Assembly: GCA_029857655.1 (NCBI GenBank)
Contig: JAOUGR010000129.1
Location: forward strand, 1-6,232
Direction of reading: 5' to 3'
Length of the DNA stretch: 6,232 nucleotides
From: Gammaproteobacteria bacterium
GTDB lineage: Bacteria > Pseudomonadota > Gammaproteobacteria > Steroidobacterales > Steroidobacteraceae
The position numbers were made by a program, and so were the translations under genes. The notes under the pieces were generated by a model. It did no database searches and was not told the DNA's origin. It saw only the letters and a program-made list of their open reading frames with translations. This document shows, one piece after another, positions 1 through 5,539 of this stretch (the first letter of the stretch is position 1; every line of letters starts with the position of its first letter).

Positions 1-126
1 GACGTCACGCGCAAGCGCAAGCTTCTCGAGAAGCAGAAGGCGGGCAAGAAGCGCATGAAGCAGCTGGGCACAGTCGAGATTCCCCAGGAGGCGTTCCTGG
101 CCGTGCTGCAGGTCAGCAAGAAATGA
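1..126 (+). CDS. lepA: LepA / elongation factor 4, C-terminal end (5' truncated by window)
   Basis: Only the last 41 codons and the TGA stop are present; the gene begins upstream of the window. Frame 1 reads [20 protein letters not shown] and then a [18 protein letters not shown] segment. This is the highly conserved basic C-terminal tail of LepA, which in the family contacts the ribosome near the peptidyl-transferase centre. LepA (EF4) is a translational GTPase acting on the ribosome, implicated in back-translocation and 30S assembly. The GTPase domains are not visible here, so the call rests on the tail and on lepB following 18 bases later, the standard lepA-lepB pair. Nothing looks broken in the part that is seen. 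Confidence 0.95.
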   Translation, partial: DVTRKRKLLEKQKAGKKRMKQLGTVEIPQEAFLAVLQVSKK

Positions 127-131
127 ATCGC

Positions 132-135
132 GGAG
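132..135 (+). promoter_or_regulatory. Shine-Dalgarno site for lepB
   Basis: A GGAG core lies 9 bases before the lepB ATG, inside the 18-base lepA-lepB gap. The gap is too short to hold a full promoter of its own and shows no terminator hairpin, so lepB is probably co-transcribed with lepA. Confidence 0.6.
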
Positions 136-144
136 ACTGAAGAA

Positions 145-927
145 ATGGTGTTCGATTTTTCATTCGTATTGGTGGCGCTGGCGCTGCTCACCGGCATCGT
201 GTGGGGGCTGGATCGGTGGATCCTTGCGCCACGCCGTGCTGCGCGCGGAATCGCGAAGGAACCGCTGCTGGTCGATTACTCGCGCTCGTTCTTCCCCGTG
301 ATCGTGATCGTTCTCCTTCTCCGGTCGTTTCTTTACGAACCATTCAGGATCCCGTCCGACTCGATGATGCCGACCCTGATCCAGGGTGACTTCATCTTCG
401 TCAACAAGTGGCGCTATGGTCTGCGTCTCCCGGTCGCGAACTGGAAGGTGATTGCCATCAGTGATCCGGAGCGTGGCGATGTCATGGTATTCCGCAAGCC
501 TACCGATCCTTCGCTGGTGTTCATCAAGAGGCTGATCGGCCTGCCCGGCGACACCATTCGCGTGACCGGTTCGCAGATCTACGTGAATGGCACGCCGTCC
601 CAGATTCAGCCCGGCGAGTTGTATTCCGGGCCCAAAAACGAGCAGTATCCGTTCTCGCGGGTGGGCGAGGAAGGGTTTGATGGCGCGAAGCACTTTGTCA
701 TGCTGGACCCGGTGCGACCCGGCACGGATGGCGAGTGGCGAGTGCCGGAAGGCCATTTCTTCATGATGGGTGATAATCGCAACAACAGCCGCGACAGTCG
801 TTTTCCGGAGGTCGGATTCGTGCCGGTGGAGAATGTCATCGGCAAGGCGGAGGCGATCTGGCTGTCATTCAATCCCGAGCCGGGCTCAATCCTGCTCTGG
901 GACCGAATGGCAACCGGGATTCGTTAA
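145..927 (+). CDS. lepB: Signal peptidase I (leader peptidase)
   Basis: A 260-residue inner-membrane serine protease that removes signal peptides from exported preproteins at the periplasmic face. Two hydrophobic segments (about residues 4-21 and 48-64) flank a positively charged cytoplasmic loop (RRAARG), the usual LepB topology. The family boxes appear in order: PSDSMMPTL at 70-78 with Ser73 as nucleophile, [11 protein letters not shown] at 126-136 with Lys128 as general base, and [12 protein letters not shown] at 208-219 (box E). The residue between the two serines is Asp72, where E. coli has Gly. The protein is shorter than E. coli LepB (324 residues), but shorter forms are common in other Gammaproteobacteria and no box is missing. 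The ATG start is supported by a GGAG 9 bases upstream. It ends in TAA, the only non-TGA stop visible in the window, and that stop is part of the next gene's ribosome binding site. Confidence 0.97.
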   Translation: MVFDFSFVLVALALLTGIVWGLDRWILAPRRAARGIAKEPLLVDYSRSFFPVIVIVLLLRSFLYEPFRIPSDSMMPTLIQGDFIFVNKWRYGLRLPVANWKVIAISDPERGDVMVFRKPTDPSLVFIKRLIGLPGDTIRVTGSQIYVNGTPSQIQPGELYSGPKNEQYPFSRVGEEGFDGAKHFVMLDPVRPGTDGEWRVPEGHFFMMGDNRNNSRDSRFPEVGFVPVENVIGKAEAIWLSFNPEPGSILLWDRMATGIR

Positions 928-932
928 GGAGG
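925..932 (+). promoter_or_regulatory. Full-length consensus Shine-Dalgarno site before the DUF4845 gene
   Basis: TAAGGAGG is an 8-base match to the consensus complementary to the 16S rRNA 3' end, with a 6-base spacer to the ATG at 939. Its first three bases are the lepB stop codon. It is the strongest ribosome binding site in the window and fixes the start of the downstream gene. Confidence 0.85.
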
Positions 933-938
933 CAGCGT

Positions 939-1310
939 ATGCAAGGCAGACAGCGGGGCATGACATTCCTCGGCATCCTCGTGATCGTCATCGTGGTCGG
1001 TGCCTGGGTCTATGCGGGAATCAGGCTCGTGCCCGTATACCTCGAATACGTGCGCGTGGCAGCGACCCTCGAAAAGGTCAGGGACGAATATTCGTCGAAC
1101 CCGGGATCGACCGAGTTCGAGCTGCGCAAGGCCGTCGAGCGCCATTTCGACATCGAGATGGTGACGATCATCGATTCGAAAGACATCGAGATCAAGAAGG
1201 ATGGCGGCGTATTCAGCCTGCGTGCCAACTATGAGGACACCGTGCCACTCGTTTACAACATTTCGTTCCTGCTGACATTTGACAAGACCGTCGAGGTCGC
1301 CGCGCGCTGA
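939..1310 (+). CDS. DUF4845 family small membrane protein, function unknown
   Basis: A 123-residue protein with a short basic N-terminus (MQGRQRG), one hydrophobic segment (about residues 9-30), and a soluble remainder that is probably periplasmic. Size, topology, the helix-flanking LVPVYLEY-like segment (30-37) and position between lepB and rnc match the DUF4845 family, for example the gene between lepB and rnc in Pseudomonas aeruginosa. No enzymatic motif is visible. The N-terminus resembles a type IV prepilin (see findings), but the usual Glu at +5 is Gly12. The ATG at 939 is fixed by a consensus ribosome binding site; the in-frame ATG at 960 (residue 8) would remove the basic leader and has no comparable site. 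The context suggests co-expression with signal peptidase and RNase III, but no role can be given. Family assignment is from recognition and was not searched. Confidence 0.85.
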   Translation: MQGRQRGMTFLGILVIVIVVGAWVYAGIRLVPVYLEYVRVAATLEKVRDEYSSNPGSTEFELRKAVERHFDIEMVTIIDSKDIEIKKDGGVFSLRANYEDTVPLVYNISFLLTFDKTVEVAAR

Positions 1311-1326
1311 GCCGCGCTGCGGGCGA
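1297..1326 (+). promoter_or_regulatory. Possible RNA hairpin over the DUF4845 stop and rnc start region
   Basis: Ten Watson-Crick pairs can form: TCGCC (1297-1301) with GGCGA (1322-1326), stacked on GCGCG (1302-1306) with CGCGC (1313-1317). There is a 6-base loop (1307-1312) holding the DUF4845 stop codon and a 4-base bulge (1318-1321). The 3' arm covers most of the weak purine-rich stretch just before the rnc GTG at 1330. There is no T-run after it, so it is not an intrinsic terminator. In E. coli RNase III cleaves its own leader; whether this much smaller stem is a substrate is unknown. GC-rich stems arise easily by chance at this base composition. Confidence 0.3.
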
Positions 1327-1329
1327 GGC

Positions 1330-2013
1330 GTGGATCCCGCGGACTGGCTGCAACATCGCCTGGGCTGCAGCTTCATTGATCCTGGCCTGCTGCGTCAGGC
1401 ACTGACGCACCGCAGCGCAGGGTCGGACAACAACGAGCGGCTCGAATACCTCGGCGACGCGGTGCTGTCATTCGTGGTCGCTGAAATGCTCTTCCATGCC
1501 CATCCGGAAGCGAGCGAGGGCGAACTATCGCGCTACCGGGCTAGCCTCGTCAGTGGCGATGCGCTCGGCGCGATCGCGCTCGAACTCGGCCTCGGCGAGC
1601 ACCTCAGGCTCGGTGAAGGCGAACTGAAGTCGGGCGGCAAGCACCGCGCCTCGATCCTCGCGGATGCCCTCGAAGCGCTGATCGGCGCCGTTTACCTGGA
1701 CCAGGGGCTCGCCGCCGCAGGCACGCTGGCCGCCCGCGTACTACGGCGACGGCTGGAGGAACTGCCCGGGGCCTCCGACCTGAAGGACGCCAAGACGCGC
1801 CTGCAGGAGTGGCTGCAGGGCCGCGGCCTGAACTTGCCCGAATACAGGGTGCTGGAGATCACCGGCGAGCCACACGAGCAGCACTTCCGGGTGCGCTGCG
1901 ATGTCGGCGAGCTCGCAATTGCGGCCGAGGCCGAGGGCAGCAGCCGGCGTCGGGCGGAGCAGGAAGCTGCGGCAATGGTGCTCGACGATCCTGCCCTGCG
2001 GGCGCCGCGGTGA
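1330..2013 (+). CDS. rnc: Ribonuclease III
   Basis: Double-strand-specific endoribonuclease that processes rRNA precursors and structured mRNAs in the cytoplasm. From the GTG at 1330 it is 227 residues, against 226 in E. coli. The catalytic signature NERLEYLGDAVL spans 35-46, with Glu36, Glu39 and Asp43; the second metal-binding cluster is ILADALEALIG (109-119), with Asp112 and Glu115. The double-stranded-RNA-binding domain occupies about 152-220 and includes KTRLQEWLQ near its start and GSSRRRAEQEAA at 203-214. Start choice: the open frame also contains a TTG at 1279, 17 codons upstream and inside the DUF4845 gene. That would add an Arg/Pro-rich leader foreign to the family and has no ribosome binding site. 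The GTG at 1330 gives the expected N-terminus (DPADWLQHRLG) but only a weak Shine-Dalgarno (GCGGGCGAGG region). The stop overlaps the era start in GTGA. Confidence 0.95.
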   Translation: MDPADWLQHRLGCSFIDPGLLRQALTHRSAGSDNNERLEYLGDAVLSFVVAEMLFHAHPEASEGELSRYRASLVSGDALGAIALELGLGEHLRLGEGELKSGGKHRASILADALEALIGAVYLDQGLAAAGTLAARVLRRRLEELPGASDLKDAKTRLQEWLQGRGLNLPEYRVLEITGEPHEQHFRVRCDVGELAIAAEAEGSSRRRAEQEAAAMVLDDPALRAPR

Positions 2014-2915
2014 ACGCGGAAACCCCGCATCGCTGCGGCACAGTCGTGCTGGCGGGCCGGCCCAATGTCGGCAAGTCCACGCTGCTGAATGCGCTCATCG
2101 GGCAGAAACTCAGCATCGTGACCCCCAAGGCGCAGACCACGCGCCAGCGCATCGCCGGCGTGCTGACGCGACCGGGCTTCCAGCTGATCCTGCAAGACAC
2201 ACCGGGCTTCGGTGCGCCCGCTGGCAGGCGCCTGAATCAGGCGATGCACCGTGAGGCGGTCGCCGCGATCGCGACTGCGGATGCGGCGATCCTTATCACG
2301 GCTGAAACGCGCTGGAACAGCGAGGATGACGCAGTGCTTGCGCAGCTCGCCGCCGCCGGCACACCGATCATCGTCGCGGTCAACAAGATCGACCGGGTGA
2401 AGCCGAGGGACCGCCTGCTGCCTTATCTCGGGAGACTTTCCGAAAGGCATCCATTCGCTGCCATCGTTCCCGTCTCGGCGCTGCGCGGCGAGAACCTCTC
2501 GCGACTGGTCGAGGCAGTGGTCGCGCTGCTGCCTGCGGCCTCGGCGATGTACCCGGAAGATCAGGTGACGGATCGCAATGAGCGATTCATGGCGGCGGAA
2601 GTCGTGCGCGAGAAGCTGATGCTTGCGTTGCACGATGAGTTGCCCTACGGCATCGCCGTAGAAGTCGAGCGCTTCGAGGATACGCCGGACGGGCGGGTCG
2701 AGATCGATGCCGTCATCTGGGTCGAGCGCGAAGGCCAGAGGAAAATCGTCATAGGATCGAAGGGCGAGGGCCTGAAAGCGGTCGGGCGCGCCGCGCGCTT
2801 GGAGCTGAACGAATTGCTCGGCCGTCGCGTGCATCTTTCGACCTGGGTCAAGCTTCGCGAGGACTGGACGGACGATGCCGGGATGCTGCGCCGCCTTGGT
2901 CACGACCCGTCATGA
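2010..2915 (+). CDS. era: GTPase Era, 30S ribosome assembly factor
   Basis: Era binds the 3' end of 16S rRNA through its KH domain and couples GTP hydrolysis to small-subunit maturation. It also associates peripherally with the inner membrane. From the GTG at 2010 the product is 301 residues, the same as E. coli Era. GTPase motifs are in order: G1 GRPNVGKS (16-23), G2 TTRQR (43-47), G3 DTPG (63-66), G4 NKID (125-128) and G5 SAL (156-158). The C-terminal KH domain (about 200-290) has its GxxG loop in VIGSKGEGLK (247-256). The frame stays open upstream to about 1809 within rnc, but that extension has no family similarity and is a shadow of rnc. The GTG overlaps the rnc stop by 4 bases and only a weak GCGGG lies upstream, so translation is probably coupled to rnc. 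Confidence 0.97.
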   Translation: MNAETPHRCGTVVLAGRPNVGKSTLLNALIGQKLSIVTPKAQTTRQRIAGVLTRPGFQLILQDTPGFGAPAGRRLNQAMHREAVAAIATADAAILITAETRWNSEDDAVLAQLAAAGTPIIVAVNKIDRVKPRDRLLPYLGRLSERHPFAAIVPVSALRGENLSRLVEAVVALLPAASAMYPEDQVTDRNERFMAAEVVREKLMLALHDELPYGIAVEVERFEDTPDGRVEIDAVIWVEREGQRKIVIGSKGEGLKAVGRAARLELNELLGRRVHLSTWVKLREDWTDDAGMLRRLGHDPS

Positions 2916-3643
2916 GCGCACCCCGACGCGTCCTGCTGGAGCCGGCCTGGCTGCTGCATCACCGGCCCTGGAGCGATACCAGCAGGATTCTCGACCTGAT
3001 GACCAGGAGTCATGGCCGCGTGACCCTGTTCGCGCGCGGCGCGCGCCGCCCGGGTTCGGCGCTGCGCGGCGTGCTCCAGCCATTCGTGCCCTTGCTCATT
3101 TCCTGGACCGGCAGGGCTGACGGCGGAACCCTGACGGGGGCGGAAATCCATGGCGCGCTGCGGCCGCTGCCACCTGCGCAGTTGATGAGCGGGTTCTACC
3201 TGAACGAGCTGCTGCTGCGCCTCCTGCCGAGGGAGGACCGGCACGAGCGCCTGTTTGACGCCTACGCGGAAGCGATAACGCAACTCGCTGGAGCAACCGG
3301 CCACCGGCCGCTGCGGGTATTCGAGCTGGTGCTCCTTGAGGAACTGGGCTACGGCCTCGAGCTTGCGCGCGACGCCGCGAGCGGCGAGCCATTGGAACCG
3401 GATCGGTACTATCATTTCCAGCCGGGCCGCGGCGTGCTCGCAGTTCGCGATGCGGCCAGCGAGCCGGACGCGATCCGGGGCGGCGACGTTCTTGCGGTGT
3501 CATGCGGCGAGTTCGATCAGCCTGCCGCGCTCGCGGCCGCCAGGCAGATCCTGCGTGCGGCGATTGCCCACTGCCTCGAAGGCCGCGGTCTGCACAGCCG
3601 TGAAGTGATGCTGGCATTGCGCCAGCGGGAGCAGGGTGCGTGA
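2912..3643 (+). CDS. recO: DNA repair protein RecO
   Basis: RecO is the recombination mediator that, with RecR, loads RecA onto SSB-coated single-stranded DNA in the RecF pathway and can also anneal DNA strands. The product is 243 residues (E. coli 242). The N-terminal OB-fold region (about 6-82) starts with [18 protein letters not shown] and contains [13 protein letters not shown] (35-47), the usual basic DNA-binding strand. A helical C-terminal part follows, with [22 protein letters not shown] (94-115 as a block), [15 protein letters not shown] (137-151) and the terminal HSREVML (228-234). There is no four-cysteine zinc motif, as in E. coli-type RecO. The ATG sits in ATGA, overlapping the era stop. 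I see no Shine-Dalgarno in the 20 bases before it, so expression probably depends on ribosomes finishing era. Confidence 0.95.
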   Translation: MSAPRRVLLEPAWLLHHRPWSDTSRILDLMTRSHGRVTLFARGARRPGSALRGVLQPFVPLLISWTGRADGGTLTGAEIHGALRPLPPAQLMSGFYLNELLLRLLPREDRHERLFDAYAEAITQLAGATGHRPLRVFELVLLEELGYGLELARDAASGEPLEPDRYYHFQPGRGVLAVRDAASEPDAIRGGDVLAVSCGEFDQPAALAAARQILRAAIAHCLEGRGLHSREVMLALRQREQGA

Positions 3644-4377
3644 ATCCGAAATCCATCGAACTTGGCGTCAATATCGATCACGTGGCGACACTGCGCCAGG
3701 CGCGTGGTGGCCGCTCGCCGGACCCGCTGCAGGCGGCGTTGACAGCCGAACAGTCGGGTGCCGACAGCATCACGCTGCACCTGCGGGAGGATCGTCGTCA
3801 CATCCAGGACCGTGACGTGCAGGCGATGCGCGCCGCGTTGCAGACGCGCATGAACCTGGAGATCGCCGCGACCGCCGAAATGCTCGATATCGCCGTTCGG
3901 GTGCTGCCGACGGATGTCTGCCTGGTGCCCGAGAAGCGCAGCGAGCTGACCACGGAAGGCGGCCTGGACGCCGCCGGCCAGCAGGCGGAAATCGCGGCCG
4001 CCTGTACGCGGCTGCGCACCGCCGGCATCCGCGTGGCGCTGTTCATCGTTCCGGATCTCGCGCAAGTGGATGCGGCGGCGCGCAGCGGCGCGCCTGTCGT
4101 CGAACTGCACACGGGCAGCTACGCCGATGCCCGTGGTCCGGAGCGGGGACGCGAGCTGGGGCGCCTGCTCGCCGCGGCCCGGCACGCCGTCGCCGGGGGA
4201 CTGATCGCGCACGCCGGGCACGGCCTCGATTACCACAATGTGCAGCCGGTGGCGGCGATTCCGGAACTTGCAGAACTCAATATCGGCCATGCGATCATCG
4301 CGCGCGCAGTCATGACGGGCCTGGGCCCGGCGGTCGCAGAGATGAAGCGGCTGATGCGGGAAGCGCGCGGCGCATGA
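3640..4377 (+). CDS. pdxJ: Pyridoxine 5'-phosphate synthase
   Basis: A TIM-barrel enzyme of the DXP-dependent vitamin B6 pathway. It condenses 1-deoxy-D-xylulose 5-phosphate with 3-amino-2-oxopropyl phosphate to give pyridoxine 5'-phosphate in the cytoplasm. The product is 245 residues (E. coli 243). Family blocks are [15 protein letters not shown] (8-22), [11 protein letters not shown] (45-55), MNLEIA (71-76), [16 protein letters not shown] (95-110), [10 protein letters not shown] (154-163), [10 protein letters not shown] (191-200) and [17 protein letters not shown] (212-228). By motif, His47, Glu74 and His194 match the E. coli active-site residues His45, Glu72 and His193. The GTG at 3640 overlaps the recO stop (GTGA) and has a GGGAG 8 bases upstream, within recO. 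PdxJ next to AcpS is conserved in Gammaproteobacteria although the pathways differ. Confidence 0.97.
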   Translation: MNPKSIELGVNIDHVATLRQARGGRSPDPLQAALTAEQSGADSITLHLREDRRHIQDRDVQAMRAALQTRMNLEIAATAEMLDIAVRVLPTDVCLVPEKRSELTTEGGLDAAGQQAEIAAACTRLRTAGIRVALFIVPDLAQVDAAARSGAPVVELHTGSYADARGPERGRELGRLLAAARHAVAGGLIAHAGHGLDYHNVQPVAAIPELAELNIGHAIIARAVMTGLGPAVAEMKRLMREARGA

Positions 4378-4757
4378 TCTTCGGGATCGGCACGGACGTG
4401 GTGCGGATTGAGCGCATCGCCGCAGTCTACGATCGGTTTGGCGCGCATTTCGTGGAGCGGCTGCTGATGCCTCAGGAACGCGCCGTATTCGACGCTGATC
4501 GCAGGGCAGCCCGCTTCCTGGCCATGCGCTTTGCGGCCAAGGAAGCCATCGTCAAGGCGCTCGGCACCGGATTCGGTCACGGCGTCTGGATCCGGGACGT
4601 CGGTTTCCTCGCCAATGCCTGGGGCCGCCCGGAGGTCCTGTTTTCGGCCCGTGGCCGTGCGGTGGCCGACAAGCTTGGAGCCGGGGAAGGCCACGTGAGC
4701 CTGACCGATGAGGCCGGCCTTGTGATCGCAATCGCCGTCATGATGAGGAAGCCGTGA
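4374..4757 (+). CDS. acpS: Holo-[acyl-carrier-protein] synthase
   Basis: Transfers the 4'-phosphopantetheine arm from coenzyme A to the conserved serine of apo-acyl carrier protein, making ACP functional for fatty acid synthesis; family members are usually trimeric. The product is 127 residues (E. coli 126). The N-terminal [12 protein letters not shown] (4-15) carries metal-binding Asp8. The second signature [15 protein letters not shown] (52-66) carries Glu57 and Lys61. The third family block HVSLTDE is at 107-113. All key residues are intact and the length is complete. The ATG at 4374 overlaps the pdxJ stop in ATGA and has CGGGAAG about 10 bases upstream. Confidence 0.96.
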   Translation: MIFGIGTDVVRIERIAAVYDRFGAHFVERLLMPQERAVFDADRRAARFLAMRFAAKEAIVKALGTGFGHGVWIRDVGFLANAWGRPEVLFSARGRAVADKLGAGEGHVSLTDEAGLVIAIAVMMRKP

Positions 4758-5539
4758 GCGCGTCATTGAACAGCCTCGTCTTCGACATCGAGACGATTCC
4801 CGATGTCGAGCTTGGCCGCCGCCTGCCGGGTCTCGCCGACGCGGACGACGAGACGGTTGCCGAAGCGATGTTTGCGCGGCGGACCGAGGAGACAGGCTCG
4901 TCATTCCTGCCGTTTGAACAGCACAAGGTGGTTGCAATCTCGGCATCGCTGCGGACCGGCGACGAATTCCAGGTATGGAGTGTCGGCAGCCTCGAGAGTA
5001 GCGAAGACGACCTGCTGCGCCGGTTTTTCGGCGGGCTCGAGAAATTGCGGCCCACGCTCGTATCGTGGAATGGCGCGGGTTTCGACCTGCCGGTCCTGCA
5101 CTACCGGATGCTGAAGCACGGCATCGTCGCGCCGACTTACTGGGATACCGGCGAGCTCGACCGCGACTTTCGCTGGAACAACTACCTGAGCCGCTATCAT
5201 GCCCGGCACACGGACCTGATGGATGTGCTTTCCGGTTACCAGCCACGCGGCCGGGCGAGCCTGCAGCATGTCGCAGAACTCCTGGGGCTGCCCGGCAAGC
5301 TGGGCCTGGCCGGCGACAAGGTCTGGGACGCGTGGCGCGAGGGGCGCCTTGCCGAGATCCGTGACTACTGTGAAACCGACGTGCTGAATACATATCTGAT
5401 CTACCTGCGATTCGAGCTGATTCGCGGACGGCTGACGCAGGATGAATACGGGGCCGAGCTTGGCCGGGTGCGCTCGTGGCTGGGCGAACGGAAGGAAACG
5501 CACTGGCGTGAATTCGAGGCAGCCTGGAAGGTCCATTGA
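4754..5539 (+). CDS. Predicted DEDDy 3'-5' exonuclease, PolB-exonuclease-like
   Basis: A 261-residue stand-alone protein of the family described as predicted 3'-5' exonuclease related to the exonuclease domain of DNA polymerase B (COG3298 / DNA_pol_B_exo2 type). ExoI is FDIETIP (10-16) with Asp11 and Glu13. ExoII is SWNGAGFDLPVL (104-115) with Asp111. ExoIII is YCETDVLNTYLIYLR (205-219) with Tyr205 and Asp209, the DEDDy arrangement. A further HTDLMDVL block (152-159) is also typical of the fold. No polymerase domain is attached. By inference it degrades or proofreads single-stranded nucleic acid ends; DNA or RNA substrate cannot be told from sequence. The GTG at 4754 overlaps the acpS stop (GTGA), with GAGG 5 bases upstream. 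Its operon position downstream of recO hints at repair but does not prove it. The acidic loop at about 29-46 is less conserved-looking than the core. Confidence 0.88.
   Translation: MSASLNSLVFDIETIPDVELGRRLPGLADADDETVAEAMFARRTEETGSSFLPFEQHKVVAISASLRTGDEFQVWSVGSLESSEDDLLRRFFGGLEKLRPTLVSWNGAGFDLPVLHYRMLKHGIVAPTYWDTGELDRDFRWNNYLSRYHARHTDLMDVLSGYQPRGRASLQHVAELLGLPGKLGLAGDKVWDAWREGRLAEIRDYCETDVLNTYLIYLRFELIRGRLTQDEYGAELGRVRSWLGERKETHWREFEAAWKVH
5527..5538 (+). promoter_or_regulatory. Ribosome binding site and TTG start of rlmD
   Basis: GAAGG at 5527-5531 precedes a TTG start at 5536-5538 by 4 bases, and the TTG forms TTGA with the stop of the upstream exonuclease gene. The next in-frame candidate, GTG at 5599 (codon 22), would cut off the first strand of the TRAM domain, so TTG is preferred. 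Confidence 0.6.

Noticed and set aside
770..1234. A 154-codon + strand frame overlapping lepB and the DUF4845 gene.
   Set aside because: Out of frame with both genes, Arg-rich, with no motif and no ribosome binding site that would explain it.
1279..1307. TTGACA at 1279-1284, a perfect -35 hexamer upstream of rnc.
   Set aside because: At 17-base spacing the -10 position is GCGCGC, and no TATAAT-like sequence is nearby. Chance match within the DUF4845 coding sequence.
1311..1329. Possible intrinsic terminator in the largest intergenic gap.
   Set aside because: The GC-rich stem there is not followed by a T-run, so read-through into rnc is expected.
1809..2009. Upstream in-frame extension of era inside rnc.
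   Set aside because: These 67 codons read Arg/Ala/Gly-rich shadow sequence of the RNase III gene, and Era from 2010 has exactly the E. coli length.
1692..2903. A 403-codon open frame on the - strand opposite rnc and era.
   Set aside because: The product is Arg/Asp/Gln-rich without a recognisable fold or motif, and the + strand carries complete RNase III and Era. It is a composition-driven shadow.
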